A stretch of DNA of 64,000 nucleotides from Segetibacter sp. 3557_3 (GCF_004354985.1 NZ_SMSK01000002.1:405243-469242), one strand, 5' to 3'; numbered from the stretch's first letter, positions 27,364-37,166 are shown. Notes: generated by a model not told the origin, from the sequence alone. Made by a program: numbers and translations.

Positions 27364-27870
27364 ATGCGCTATCTAAAACTTGCTCTGATAAGTGTTTTTG
27401 TGCTGTTTGCTCTACTTACGGCGATCTCCTTACTGATACCTTCTACAATTGTAATCTCACGTTCCGTTACAATCAAACGTAATCCTGCTGCTATTCTACC
27501 CTTAGTGAATAACCTTCGCAACTGGCCTTCCTGGATCCATGATCACGACACCACACCTGTGGCAATGAAGGCAACACAAGCCGGTATGTCACCCAGGCTG
27601 ATGATTGGCCAAACGATGGTACAACTAATATCGGCCGACAGTGCCGAGGTTAAAACAACATGGCGTACAAACAAGGGTAGGAGCATGGACGCGTCTTTCT
27701 ATGTATTACCGCGTGAAGACGGCTCATCGATGTTGCAATGGCGGTTCATTCAAAAACTCAGGTGGTACCCGTGGGAAAAATTCTCGTCTGTTGCTACAGA
27801 AAAGGTTCTTGGTCCCTATATGGAACATAAACTTAACCAACTCAAACTAGTCGCAGAAAACGCCACGTAA
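27364..27870 (+). CDS. SRPBCC (START-like) family protein with membrane anchor
   Basis: A 168-residue protein with an N-terminal membrane helix (LALISVFVLFALLTAISLLI) and a polyketide-cyclase/SRPBCC beta-sandwich. Recognisable segments are SRSVTIKRNPAAILPLVNNLRNWPSW near the start of the domain and a long C-terminal helix (EKVLGPYMEHKLNQLKLVAE). The fold makes a hydrophobic ligand pocket. It begins one base after the permease stop, so the two are co-transcribed; whether it acts with the transporter is unknown. Confidence 0.8.
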   Translation: MRYLKLALISVFVLFALLTAISLLIPSTIVISRSVTIKRNPAAILPLVNNLRNWPSWIHDHDTTPVAMKATQAGMSPRLMIGQTMVQLISADSAEVKTTWRTNKGRSMDASFYVLPREDGSSMLQWRFIQKLRWYPWEKFSSVATEKVLGPYMEHKLNQLKLVAENAT

Positions 27871-27947
27871 AAGAATTTTCTAAAGGTTTGAAAACAGCAA
27901 TGGCGTTCGGATGAGGAAAGGCTTTGCTGTTTAGATGCGATAGTTGC

Positions 27948-28420
27948 TTAAATATAGATGGTATGTATGCCTGCCCCGGACCCCTTGCTACCTACCCCGC
28001 TTGTGCCAGCGGAAAAGGTCAGGTTACTTGAATTAAAAGTGATGTTGAAGCTTGCTGTAGCGGTTGCCCAACCGTAGCCCCATGCCATCTTTGACACAGA
28101 ATACCGACTTAATGAATTGTCGGCCACCCCGCACTTGCTGAACCCGCACTCATCCGGGCATCAGTGCTTCCACCGTGATCGTTGATGTAGCTGCCGTTCC
28201 AGAAAGATATATTTGGCTCGTTGGTGGCTAATGGCTTATATGGTGATTTTACGGTCTGTATGATTTCAATGCCGAACACGTCCGGGCTTAAACCGTTAAT
28301 AACTGCCCGGCTTTTCTTATCGCACGATAAAGGCTAAGAAGTGATGCAGGTTATCCTTCTCAGCTCAGGTTCACCCTTCATCCGGGCATTCCAGGCAATT
28401 AACAGTTCATTTGCGCAGAT
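27948..28420 (-). pseudogene. Broken gene: in-frame stop plus frameshift
   Basis: Read on the minus strand, one frame gives LLIAWNARMKGEPELRR, then a TAG, then VINGLSPDVFGIEIIQTV and NISFWNGSYINDHGGSTDAR up to a stop at about 28110. A different frame takes over there (CGVADNSLSRYSVSKMAWG, ATATASFNITFNSSNLTFSA, GSGAGIHTIYI) and ends at TAA 27948. The two halves look like one beta-rich, Gly/Ser-rich protein split by a frameshift. No start codon context is visible and the family is unknown. It could instead be an assembly error at one site, but the separate stop codon argues for real decay. Confidence 0.6.
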
Positions 28421-28469
28421 CGGTTTTTTAGATAAAGCGTTTTTATGCGCTTAAAGAACCGATGTTCCA

Positions 28470-29138
28470 TCAACCGGTAAATGTTCTGAAGGTAAGATTC
28501 ACCCGTGGGTTTGTTACCTTGATTGACTTTGGAAGACTATGCATCCAATTGGCCTGGGTATCCCTTTTCATGATCAACAGGCTACCATGCTCAAGCATGA
28601 TGGATAGGGATGCTTTGGTTTGTTTATGTTTAAACGAGAACTTTCTTTCCGCACCAAAACTTAGGGAAGCTATAGCGCCATTTTTTTTAAGTGAGCTTTC
28701 GTCATCACTGTGCCAGCCCATTCCTTCACCACCATTATGGTAGAGATTTAGCAGGCAGGAGTTAAATGTTTCACCACTGGAGTCTTCAACCAGCTGCTTC
28801 AATGCAATCAGTTCCGATGTCCAGGGTAACGCCAGTTTTCTACTGTTCGAATAGGTATACAAAAAGGGCTCATCCCCATACCAGGCAACTTTCCGGCTGG
28901 TAACAAAGCGTTTCCCAAATATGACTACTTCATCACTGTTCCACGCTATGTTGCCCATCAACTTCTTAAAGTAATCGTCAGCTTGCCCTGCTGGGAGAAT
29001 GGTGCCATGATAAGTAGCAAGCCCATCATATGGTAGTAGGTTGACGAGTGGATCGTTTTCGAATAATGTCACTACGGAGTATATTTTAAAGGAACAGCCT
29101 TTATTTGTTATCATGCTTGTTGTTAACCCGCTCACCAT
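28470..29138 (-). CDS. AlkB-like alpha-ketoglutarate-dependent dioxygenase
   Basis: Fe(II)/2-oxoglutarate dioxygenase of the AlkB/AlkBH2-3 type, which removes alkyl groups from DNA or RNA bases oxidatively. Iron ligands appear as HxD in GMGWHSDDE and a later His in WMHSLPK; 2-oxoglutarate is bound by Arg in PRVNLTFR. The substrate-specific loop region FGKRFVTSRKVAWYGD is present. The family part begins at about residue 25 (LFENDPLVNLLPYDG), so the first 20-odd residues may not be translated; a GTG start near 29072 is an alternative. Single gene. Confidence 0.9.
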   Translation of the reverse strand: MVSGLTTSMITNKGCSFKIYSVVTLFENDPLVNLLPYDGLATYHGTILPAGQADDYFKKLMGNIAWNSDEVVIFGKRFVTSRKVAWYGDEPFLYTYSNSRKLALPWTSELIALKQLVEDSSGETFNSCLLNLYHNGGEGMGWHSDDESSLKKNGAIASLSFGAERKFSFKHKQTKASLSIMLEHGSLLIMKRDTQANWMHSLPKSIKVTNPRVNLTFRTFTG

Positions 29139-29351
29139 GGTAAGATGGTACTCAATGTCGCCAACTTAGCCCTTTAAAATGGTTGTTTTCGCAGCTAAGT
29201 TATACATAGGGCAGCGCACGCATTTGTATAAGCGTGCAATGCGCCAGGGGTGATAGGAATTGCTATCGGATCCGGAAAATGATTATTCCGCAGATAAAGC
29301 TTACCGATACTGATACTTTGGGAGGCATTTTCAAAGCGGATGTCGTCCCGG

Positions 29352-30068
29352 TCAATCCCTTTTTCTCCAAACGTGATAAACGTGTTCGACCGAATGTAGG
29401 CGAAAACCCGCGCTTTCGTAAAGCTTACAAGCTGGCTTGTTCGCCAACTGAGTGACGACTTCTGCCTGGCTTAAGCCCTGCTTAATAAACCAGTTCTCTG
29501 CAGCATTGAGCAGCCTTTTCCCAATACCTTTATTGCGGTATCCTGGATCTACTGCGAGCAGGCCGATCTTCCCCAGGTTGTTTTTCTTGCTCAAAGTAAT
29601 AAAAGCAAGTATTGCTGTACCCAGGGTGTACACCAACACCGCATCCGCAATTTGTTTCTTTATCGACGCGTCAAGCCATGAAGTATATAAGCCCTCAAAC
29701 TGCTGGCGGTTAAAATGTGGATCTACATTGAAGCGTGAGTAAAATCCACTTTCAAGCGCAAGCATCTGCAGCTTATCGTTAGCATAATTCTGTGTATAAT
29801 CCGTTATATGAGGGTTTGCTTCTGTGGTTCCAACAACCTGTTTGTGGTACGTGACTTTTTGATCAGCTAATATCATTTCGAACCCGGTTGGTATAACCAG
29901 GTTAAAGGGACCTTTTGTATACAAATATGCAAGGTCGAGCTGCTCCTGTCTCATTAAGCTGGCGAGGTCAACAAGATCGTCGGCTGATGCAATTTGCTGG
30001 TGAGCAGCGATTATTTCAAGATTAAAGAACCTGCTGTCCCAATCAAGTCTTTTGTAGGTGAAACTCAT
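29352..30068 (-). CDS. GNAT N-acetyltransferase (WecD/RffC-like)
   Basis: A 238-residue protein with a C-terminal GNAT domain: acetyl-CoA-binding motif A is VDPGYRNKGIGKRLLNAAE, followed by NKPACKLYESAGF and the end VEHVYHVWRK. The N-terminal part (YKRLDWDSRFFNLEIIAAH) resembles dTDP-4-amino-4,6-dideoxyhexose acetyltransferases of the WecD/RffC type, so an amino sugar is a plausible acceptor. The usual partner aminotransferase (WecE) is not adjacent, so the substrate is uncertain. Confidence 0.82.
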   Translation of the reverse strand: MSFTYKRLDWDSRFFNLEIIAAHQQIASADDLVDLASLMRQEQLDLAYLYTKGPFNLVIPTGFEMILADQKVTYHKQVVGTTEANPHITDYTQNYANDKLQMLALESGFYSRFNVDPHFNRQQFEGLYTSWLDASIKKQIADAVLVYTLGTAILAFITLSKKNNLGKIGLLAVDPGYRNKGIGKRLLNAAENWFIKQGLSQAEVVTQLANKPACKLYESAGFRLHSVEHVYHVWRKRD

Positions 30069-30149
30069 CGTTGCTTTAGTTTATAGCAGATGCGACTAAA
30101 CGCTATTCATTATTAGATTCTATTGGGGGACTGTGTTACCCGTCCATTC

Positions 30150-31856
30150 TTAATTTTTTTCACGGAAAGCTTTAAACTCCGAACCTTCCTTCCACTTTGG
30201 CCAGGTGGTTTCATAAGCAAGGCGTTTACCTACCAGGAAGAGTAGTTTTAAATCGTCAATTGCACCTTTAAGCGTCCAGGTTTTTGGATCGTATTCGTCG
30301 GATGGCCGGTGGTAATGTTTCGAGCGGTATTCTTCTTCGGCTGCTTCACCGAAGGTCGCTCCTTTCCCTGGCACATCCACTCCCCGCTTGGTGTACAATG
30401 CCGGAACACCCACTTTTGCGAAATTAAAATGGTCGGACCGGTAATAGTAGCCGGCCTCAGGATGTGTTTCAAAGGCAAGCACCCTACCAGCTTTCTTTGC
30501 TGCCACTTCAAGGTAGTCCTCTAAATCACTTTGTCCTTTGCCAATGGTAATGATATCATGTGTCGCATCACCGGGGTTTAGCCCATCCATGTTGATGTTT
30601 GCAACAGTTTTCGCAATAGGGTATACCGGGTTTTGTGCATACCATGCTGATCCCCACAAACCTTGTTCTTCGGCAGTCACGCTAAGAAAAACAATGGTTC
30701 TTTCTGGTTGTACCTTTAGTGATTTGAATGCCCTTGCCAGTTCTAATAAGCCGGCGGTGGCACTGGCATTATCAAGTGCACCGTTATAAATGCTGTCACC
30801 CGAAAGATCAGGCTTACCAAAGCCAAGGTGATCCCAATGCGCCGTGTAAATGATCGTCTCGTCGGGTCGCTTGCTGCCCGTAATCTTTGCAATAACATTG
30901 TGCGACATATTATAGGTTGCCTGTACCTTCATGCTGGTGGAAACTTTAAGGCTCAAAGGCTCAGCTTTAAAGCCGCGCTGGCTGGCTTTCGCGAACAACG
31001 TACTGTCTTTCCCGCCTGCTGCAAGTAGCCTGCTTGCCGCAGGACCTGAGATCCAGCCGATAATATCACTATATGGTACATTTTTCCCGCGGTCATCCAA
31101 ATGCAGGTGTGAACCATTCCAATTGTTTTGCGGCACCGTAAACGGGTAGCTGGCACCTGCCTGGTTATGTATCACAAGACACCCTTTTGCACCCTGGCGT
31201 GCTGCTTCTTCAAACTTATAGGTCCACCGGCCATAGTAGGTCATTGTCGTACCTTTAAATAGTGAAGTATCGCTTGTGGAAAAACCAGGATCGTTGACCA
31301 TTACCAGCACAATTTTTCCCTTTACATCAAGCTCCGCATAATCATTCCAATTGTATTCCGGCGCAACCACACCATAACCTGCGAATATCACGTCCGCCCG
31401 TTGCACATTGATCACCGGATCAGTTTTGTCGGTCCACACTACGTAATCATGAAATCCCCGGAGCGTAAAGTTGCCGCCTGGAGCCTCTACCTGCATGCTT
31501 GAGTCGGCAATTGTAGAGATGTTTACCATTGGAACATCCTGAAAATAGCTGTCCCCGTTGCCAGGTTCAATACCTGCTGCTAAAAATTCGTTTTTTAGAA
31601 AATTGATCGTCTTGGTTTCATAAGGCGTAAACGGTTTTCTGCCGCCGAAAGAGTCCGATGCAAGCACAGCGATTTTTGCCCCAAGGCTGTCTGCAGAAAA
31701 TGCAGCAAGGCCATCTTCACCGGTTTGCTCTCTGCTTTCTTTCTGACTACAAGAGGCTATAAACAATAGTACAGTAAGCGTGATGAACATTGCTGCTTTG
31801 TCGCGCAGCATGTTTCCTGTCACCGTAGCATTTTTCAACAATTCTAACGTTTTCAT
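30150..31856 (-). CDS. M28 family zinc peptidase, lipoprotein
   Basis: Secreted aminopeptidase-type metallopeptidase. A lipoprotein signal ends in FIASC; starts at 31856, 31811 and 31790 are all in frame, and 31811 (MLRDKAAMF) gives the most typical signal. A PA (protease-associated) domain covers roughly residues 140-270, then the M28 catalytic domain with co-catalytic zinc ligands: His/Asp in AHWDHLG, Asp in GALDNASA, Glu-Glu in TAEEQG, Asp in NINMDG and His in SDHFNF. At 568 residues it is normal. It probably sits in the periplasm or on the outer membrane and trims peptides. Monocistronic. Confidence 0.92.
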   Translation of the reverse strand: MKTLELLKNATVTGNMLRDKAAMFITLTVLLFIASCSQKESREQTGEDGLAAFSADSLGAKIAVLASDSFGGRKPFTPYETKTINFLKNEFLAAGIEPGNGDSYFQDVPMVNISTIADSSMQVEAPGGNFTLRGFHDYVVWTDKTDPVINVQRADVIFAGYGVVAPEYNWNDYAELDVKGKIVLVMVNDPGFSTSDTSLFKGTTMTYYGRWTYKFEEAARQGAKGCLVIHNQAGASYPFTVPQNNWNGSHLHLDDRGKNVPYSDIIGWISGPAASRLLAAGGKDSTLFAKASQRGFKAEPLSLKVSTSMKVQATYNMSHNVIAKITGSKRPDETIIYTAHWDHLGFGKPDLSGDSIYNGALDNASATAGLLELARAFKSLKVQPERTIVFLSVTAEEQGLWGSAWYAQNPVYPIAKTVANINMDGLNPGDATHDIITIGKGQSDLEDYLEVAAKKAGRVLAFETHPEAGYYYRSDHFNFAKVGVPALYTKRGVDVPGKGATFGEAAEEEYRSKHYHRPSDEYDPKTWTLKGAIDDLKLLFLVGKRLAYETTWPKWKEGSEFKAFREKN

Positions 31857-32125
31857 TAGCCAGGATTTTAAAGGGATAAGATAAGCAAAATGGTTTAAAC
31901 GGGGTTCTGGAAAACGCAGTCCTAAAAGCAGGAGGTGTATGAATAACGGCTTAGTCGACTAGTGTTAAAGCACCTTCATAGAATGCTAAACCATACGAAT
32001 GCAAACATTAAAGAAGGCTGGCATTTTGTTAAAGTCGTTACTTGTTTGCTGTTGCAAAGGCGGGCGAACCTAAGCGCTGTGTTCCTCCGGTATGGTAATT
32101 GGAAAGAAAATGTAAATGACTGATC

Positions 32126-32671
32126 ATGAAAAAGTTATTGTTTTTTCTTCCGGTGGCAATTTTACTCTTTAGCGTGTCTTCCTGTAAGAAAATTGTCGAA
32201 CAGTTCTTCTCCCCAATAGATGTGAATATGCCGTCCTTTCAGCTCGTTATACCCCCGGTTCCTGTTGTTTCGCCTTCGGAGGTTTCCCTGGGAAGTTATA
32301 CTGTTTATTTTAACCTTGACAGCGCTATAAAGGCGAACACCCGTGGTGTTTTTGGCGTGTCTACGATTAGCACTATAAAGGTCAGGCAGATGAACCTTGA
32401 AGTCCTGAATGCCGACCAGCAAAATAACCTTGCGAATTTTGAAACTGCAGGGATTTCGCTTGCATCAAATTCCAATACCTCGCAGGCCAACGTAGCTGCC
32501 TTCACCTTTGCTGATGTATATGCTATATCCGCTTCATCGCAGATAGATGGAGCCGAGCTTAAAAATTATTTCGCCGGCAACGAACTTTCGTTTACCCTGA
32601 CGGGAAAAAACCGCCGCCCAACACAGAAGGCACTAACCATCCTGGTAAAAACCACCTTAAGTGTTAAGTAA
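32126..32671 (+). CDS. Hypothetical lipoprotein
   Basis: A 181-residue protein with a lipoprotein signal (MKKLLFFLPVAILLFSVSSC, lipobox SVSSC, mature Cys20). The mature part has alternating beta-type segments (SEVSLGSYTVYFNLDSAIKA, STIKVRQMNLEVLN) and ends KKTTLSVK-like. This fits a small beta-sandwich anchored to a membrane. No family was recognised. It is isolated between the peptidase (divergent) and the GIN-domain gene (convergent). Confidence 0.72.
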   Translation: MKKLLFFLPVAILLFSVSSCKKIVEQFFSPIDVNMPSFQLVIPPVPVVSPSEVSLGSYTVYFNLDSAIKANTRGVFGVSTISTIKVRQMNLEVLNADQQNNLANFETAGISLASNSNTSQANVAAFTFADVYAISASSQIDGAELKNYFAGNELSFTLTGKNRRPTQKALTILVKTTLSVK

Positions 32672-32740
32672 TACAGTTGCCACCATCCTGATTTAAAAGG
32701 ATGATGTATAGTACATTAACGGTATGTTACCGGAATCAAA

Positions 32741-32763
32741 ACGGCAACCCGCCGGGTTGCCGT
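32741..32763. terminator. Hairpin terminator between convergent genes
   Basis: A 10-bp perfect stem ACGGCAACCC / GGGTTGCCGT (32741-32750, 32754-32763) with a 3-base loop. On the minus strand it is followed by TTTT, so it mainly serves the gene ending at 32791. Confidence 0.75.
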
Positions 32764-32790
32764 AATTATAGTTGGATGACCTGTTAGGTG

Positions 32791-33447
32791 CTATTGCCGC
32801 TTTACTTTACCACTGCCGCTTATTTGAACATCAAGGTTCGGATCGCCCCAGTACCTCACACTGCCACTTCCCGAGATTCGCGCCTTCAATGTTTTTTCGC
32901 ATTGCGTTTCTATGTCGCCACTACCGTGAATGGTTGCGTCTGCATGATTCACTTGCATACCTGCAGCCCTGATGTTGCCACTGCCATTTACGTCGAACAC
33001 AGCTTTGTTGTAATTGCTGTTTCCAATGTGTAAACTCCCGCTGCCATTAATCCTGGCCTCCACCTGTGTACCCGTTTTAAAGCCATCGATATGCGTATCT
33101 CCACTTCCGTTGACCATTGCCGCGTTCAAGCTAGGAACAGTAATATATACTACAGCATTGCTATTGCGTACGTTAAGGTAATCTTTGCTATACCTGATGC
33201 TTAGCATTTCATTTACTACATCGGTTTCAACGATGTTGATGATGTTATCGTATGCCCTTACTTCAACTTTCGGGGTGTTTCCTTCGCTAATGTGCACACT
33301 GATATCGCCACTGGTATGCACCCGGTTAAAACTTGCTACGTTCCGCTGTTGGGTGGTATTGTTCCCGTTGCCACGGATCACATCTTTTTCGCATGCACTG
33401 AAAAAAACGATTATAAGTAACGCGAGTATTCCTGGTAATTTCTTCAT
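32791..33447 (-). CDS. GIN domain (DUF2807) lipoprotein
   Basis: A 218-residue protein with a lipoprotein signal (LLIIVFFSAC) and a DUF2807 domain built of short repeated beta-helix turns marked by GSGD/GSGS (for example MVNGSGDTHIDGF, RINGSGSLHIGN, DVNGSGNIRAAG, RISGSGSVRYWG). The family (auto-adhesin or head GIN domain) forms a right-handed beta-helix on the cell surface or in the periplasm; its function is poorly known. Single gene with its own terminator. Confidence 0.86.
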   Translation of the reverse strand: MKKLPGILALLIIVFFSACEKDVIRGNGNNTTQQRNVASFNRVHTSGDISVHISEGNTPKVEVRAYDNIINIVETDVVNEMLSIRYSKDYLNVRNSNAVVYITVPSLNAAMVNGSGDTHIDGFKTGTQVEARINGSGSLHIGNSNYNKAVFDVNGSGNIRAAGMQVNHADATIHGSGDIETQCEKTLKARISGSGSVRYWGDPNLDVQISGSGKVKRQ

Positions 33448-33554
33448 TGTTTGGTATCCTCTTGATTTTTAGATTTATGTTGATTGTTTAATGGTGTTTT
33501 TTAAACCCATTGTATAGGTGGTGCTGGTTAACGGCCAGCTCAAGCCTGGTTAGG

Positions 33555-33746
33555 TTACAGGTATCTTTCTGCAATTACCGACTGCTTGGATGCACCGTTG
33601 TATTTGCTCCAGAGAATTTGATGTGCCTGCATCATTGCCTTGGTTTCTTTTACTTCGTCGGTTTTCCTGATGTTGATCCCGGCTTGTTTTTTACCACCTG
33701 CGAGCAATGCAAGTCTTATTGTGGTAGATATGAATTTGCCTGACAT
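33555..33746 (-). CDS. Possible small basic protein
   Basis: A 63-residue frame from ATG 33746 (MSGKFISTTIRLALLAGGKK), with a Lys-rich, helix-compatible middle (RKTDEVKETKAMMQAHQILW). It lies about 110 bases upstream of the GIN-domain gene on the same strand. No family was recognised and there is no clear promoter. The composition is protein-like, but the frame is short enough to be chance. Confidence 0.35.
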   Translation of the reverse strand: MSGKFISTTIRLALLAGGKKQAGINIRKTDEVKETKAMMQAHQILWSKYNGASKQSVIAERYL

Positions 33747-34091
33747 TTTAAAAAGTTTTATGAGTTTAAAATCTTGTTTGTAAGCTTTGAAGCGAAGGGG
33801 CCAGTTAGTAACCCGGCCGAAAAAACGAAATCGCTACTATCATCTCGTCTGCTATCCTCGTTCGATTTTGATAACACAAAGATGATCGATGGCAAGTGCT
33901 TATACAATCACACAATGATGTGAAGTTCAGGAGCGTCTGTTTTTACAAACGGCTTGCGGCTGTCTCCGAACGGTAACAGGGGTGGTCGGGACACAAAAAA
34001 CAATTGATACCATTGAACACTAACCACATAAATGGGTGAATCTGTTATCGGCAGAAACAACATATAAATCCATTTGTTAGATTTGCCGGTT
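33747..34091. other. Gene-free stretch upstream of the sensor kinase
   Basis: About 345 bases between divergent genes. No convincing frame, hairpin or consensus promoter was recognised; the minus-strand frame here is in antisense to the kinase start. Confidence 0.4.
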
Positions 34092-37000
34092 GTGAAATTT
34101 GTATTCCTGATAGCCCTGCTTTTCTGCCAGATCATCGGCCGTTCGCAGCAGGGTTTTGCTTTCACCCGAATTACTACTGACGACGGAATGGGACTTGCCA
34201 GTAATGTCGTCAGCAGTTTGCACCAGGATGCAAGAGGGTTCATTTGGGTTGGCACCGCAAATGGACTGCAGCGGTTCGATGGCAGTAAGTTCATTCAGTT
34301 TGGAACGGAAAAAAGAGGTAGCGATCTGCTTCCGCATTCCGGAGTCTCGCAAATCATACCCATTGGTAAAAGCCACCTGATCTTGTCATTCCCATCCTTA
34401 AGGGAATTCGGTCTCTTTAATACATCAACATATAGTTACCAGAAAATTGCGTTTCACCTGGATAAACCATTACCCGCACGCGCAGAGTTTTGGATGTGGA
34501 ACGACTCCCATGGCGATGTGTACCTGAACGTATTGCGGTATGGAATGTTGCGCTTTGATCGTGTAACCAAAGCCTTTATCAACTCCCGGTCCTTTGGCAT
34601 ACCTGCCGGTTGGCAGGTAAGTCTTGCAGGCATTCATGAGGACGTTAAGCTGAAACAATATTGGTTTGCCTGCGACAGCGGCCTTGTCATTTACGACCGG
34701 CCCAGCGGTCAAACATTTACCAGGGATAACAATCCTAAGCAATTACCGGTACTAAAGCATAAAGAACTCCGCGAGAGGCTAACTGAAGTATACCTTGACA
34801 AACAGCGAAGGATTTGGGTTTTTGGCTGGCCATTAGCAAAAAACGGGGTACAGGATAAGTATTGTCTCGACCCAACAGGAAGCAAATTTCTGCACGCCGA
34901 TACTGCAGGCATCAATATGGGCCCGGTCGGCTATACCGAATACCGGCACTTTTACGAAACAAAAGAAGGCGACCTGTGGATTTATGGGAATGGGGTGTTG
35001 TTTAATTTCGACAAGCTGAACCGACGCTTCATCTATACCAAAAACGAAGCGGAAAGTGAAAGCGTTGGTATCAGCTACGGGGTGGTACACCAAATGATCG
35101 GCGATCGTGATGGTAACATCTGGCTGGCAACCGACCAGGGTTTATATTTTACGGTGCATGGGGACGGGGTTTTTTCGGTGGTTAACCTTAGGTTTAGCAA
35201 CAGAACCGAAACAACTTCGATAACCGACATACTAGAATTGCCCAATGGCGATTTGTGGTTTAGCTCATGGGGTTCGGGTATAAAGTCGATCGATCGGCTG
35301 ATGAATAAAAAGCAAAACTATGTTTATGAACAGCCGCCGCCTGGTTCATGGAACGAGGTTCTTCGTGCGGCTACCCGTCTCCCCTGGAGTATGACAAGGC
35401 AAACTGGAACGGGCAAAATCTGGATTGGCTGCAATATGGGTGTGTTGATGATTCATGATCCTGCAACAAAGCAAACCCAATACCTGCATCCTGATGAACT
35501 GGCAAATTCGACGGTTCGTTTTATAACCGAAGATCAAAAGGGGCAAATGTGGCTCGGAACTCAATCGGGCCGGTTGCTTAAGTGGACGAATAATGAGATG
35601 CAGGTTGTAATGGATTTCGGGACCATCATTTATAAATTGTTTTTCGACCGCCAAGGGTGGCTTTGGATCGCCACACACGAGAAAGGCCTGTATGCCATTA
35701 ACCCGGCAAGCGGCGAACTAATCCAGCATTATACAGCCGGCACCTCAAAAAGCAGGCTGTTTAGTAATACCGGAAACGATATCGAGCAGCTGAATGACAG
35801 CATTATCGTATTTGGTGCCGGCGCGTTGAATTTCATCAATAAGAACAATGGTCATGTAAGGCTCTTGACATACGAGGAAGGCCTGCTTTCAAATAACGTG
35901 AGCAGGCTCCGGATGGATAAAAATGGCTTTTTATGGATCATTACTTCAAATGGCTTGTGCCGGTACAATCCAAGGAATAACCGTATAACACCTTATGGTC
36001 GTAAAGACGGTATCGTGCTTGCGGAACAGGCGAGCGAGTCTGATTATGTATCGCAGGACAATTACCTGTTGTTTGCCGGTAGTAATGCGGTTATCATGTT
36101 TAATCCTGATGTATTCCTCAATACGGCTCCTCCACCCGATGTAACCATAACCGACTTCAAGGTTTTTAATGATTACCTGCCGGTAGACTCGCTGCTCATG
36201 TTTCCACAGGTAAGTCTCAAGCCCGATCAAAACTCATTCAGCATCTATTTCTCGTCATTGAGTTATATGCAGCGCGATAAGCTAACGTACTACTACAAGC
36301 TCGAGGGTGTCGACAATAGTTGGATAAAAGCGGATCGTTCATTTTTTGTAAACTATTCACTCTTGCCCCCGGGTAAGTATACGTTCTCCATCTATTGTGA
36401 AAGCCTGGAAGGACTCCGGAGTTTAAACACAACGAGGGTGATGATTTACATAAAGCCACCATTCTGGCGCACCTACTGGTTTTATACTTCGCTCTTGTTT
36501 ATCGTGGCTTTGCTTGCGTACGCAATCCACGATATGCGCGTGAATAAATTACTTGCAGTAGAACAAATCCGCAACAGGGTTGCCCGCGATCTGCACGACG
36601 ATATGGGCAGTACACTTAGTACAATCAATATCCTCAGTTCAATGGCTAAAACAAAGATGACAACTGATGCGGTCAAAACTGCGGAGTACCTCAGTAAGAT
36701 CAGCGATAACAGCCAGCGTATGATGGAAGCAATGGACGATATTGTCTGGAGCATTAAGCCTACCAACGACAGCATGCAAAAGATCATCGCCCGTATGCGC
36801 GAGTTTGCCACAAGTGTACTGGAGGCAAAAGATATCGAACTCCAATTTACAACCGACGAGGATGTGTATGATGTTAAACTCAATATGGAAGCCAGGCGCG
36901 ACTTCTTCCTCGTTTTTAAGGAAGCTGTAAATAATGCAGCCAAGTATTCACATGCTTCAAGGGTTACCGTTAAACTGGCGCTCAAAAATAAAAAACTAAC

Positions 37001-37166
37001 AATGCTGGTAGAAGATAATGGTAAAGGGTTCGATGTTCCAAAAGCCGACGGCGGTAATGGCTTGGGTAATATGCAAAAGAGGGCAGAGGCAATGAACGGC
37101 ACCATCGACATCGAGTCCAGACCCGGTAATGGCACCCAGGTAAAGGTTTCAATATTCGTTGATTAA
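34092..37166 (+). CDS. Two-component sensor histidine kinase with beta-propeller ligand domain
   Basis: A large membrane kinase of the two-component-regulator-propeller class. A GTG start at 34092 gives a neat signal (VKFVFLIALLFCQIIGRSQQ) and 1024 residues; a TTG at 34074 is also possible. Repeats typical of the propeller occur (DARGFIWVGTANGL, DRDGNIWLATDQGL, DKNGFLWIITSNGL), then a Y_Y_Y domain (about 690-770), one membrane helix (YWFYTSLLFIVALLAYAI), HisKA_3 with His835 in RDLHDDMGS, and an HATPase_c domain (DNGKGFD, GNGLGNMQKRA). It has no fused receiver or DNA-binding domain, so it needs a separate regulator; the NarL-type gene at 38985 is the best candidate. Confidence 0.92.
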   Translation: MKFVFLIALLFCQIIGRSQQGFAFTRITTDDGMGLASNVVSSLHQDARGFIWVGTANGLQRFDGSKFIQFGTEKRGSDLLPHSGVSQIIPIGKSHLILSFPSLREFGLFNTSTYSYQKIAFHLDKPLPARAEFWMWNDSHGDVYLNVLRYGMLRFDRVTKAFINSRSFGIPAGWQVSLAGIHEDVKLKQYWFACDSGLVIYDRPSGQTFTRDNNPKQLPVLKHKELRERLTEVYLDKQRRIWVFGWPLAKNGVQDKYCLDPTGSKFLHADTAGINMGPVGYTEYRHFYETKEGDLWIYGNGVLFNFDKLNRRFIYTKNEAESESVGISYGVVHQMIGDRDGNIWLATDQGLYFTVHGDGVFSVVNLRFSNRTETTSITDILELPNGDLWFSSWGSGIKSIDRLMNKKQNYVYEQPPPGSWNEVLRAATRLPWSMTRQTGTGKIWIGCNMGVLMIHDPATKQTQYLHPDELANSTVRFITEDQKGQMWLGTQSGRLLKWTNNEMQVVMDFGTIIYKLFFDRQGWLWIATHEKGLYAINPASGELIQHYTAGTSKSRLFSNTGNDIEQLNDSIIVFGAGALNFINKNNGHVRLLTYEEGLLSNNVSRLRMDKNGFLWIITSNGLCRYNPRNNRITPYGRKDGIVLAEQASESDYVSQDNYLLFAGSNAVIMFNPDVFLNTAPPPDVTITDFKVFNDYLPVDSLLMFPQVSLKPDQNSFSIYFSSLSYMQRDKLTYYYKLEGVDNSWIKADRSFFVNYSLLPPGKYTFSIYCESLEGLRSLNTTRVMIYIKPPFWRTYWFYTSLLFIVALLAYAIHDMRVNKLLAVEQIRNRVARDLHDDMGSTLSTINILSSMAKTKMTTDAVKTAEYLSKISDNSQRMMEAMDDIVWSIKPTNDSMQKIIARMREFATSVLEAKDIELQFTTDEDVYDVKLNMEARRDFFLVFKEAVNNAAKYSHASRVTVKLALKNKKLTMLVEDNGKGFDVPKADGGNGLGNMQKRAEAMNGTIDIESRPGNGTQVKVSIFVD

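Noticed and set aside
28417-28464. Imperfect hairpin near the end of the AlkB-like gene as a terminator.
   Set aside because: The arms pair only in part and no T-run follows in the direction of the gene.
29234-29455. Plus-strand frame of 73 residues over the end of the GNAT gene.
   Set aside because: Its right end is antisense to the GNAT coding sequence, and the left end has no promoter or recognised family.
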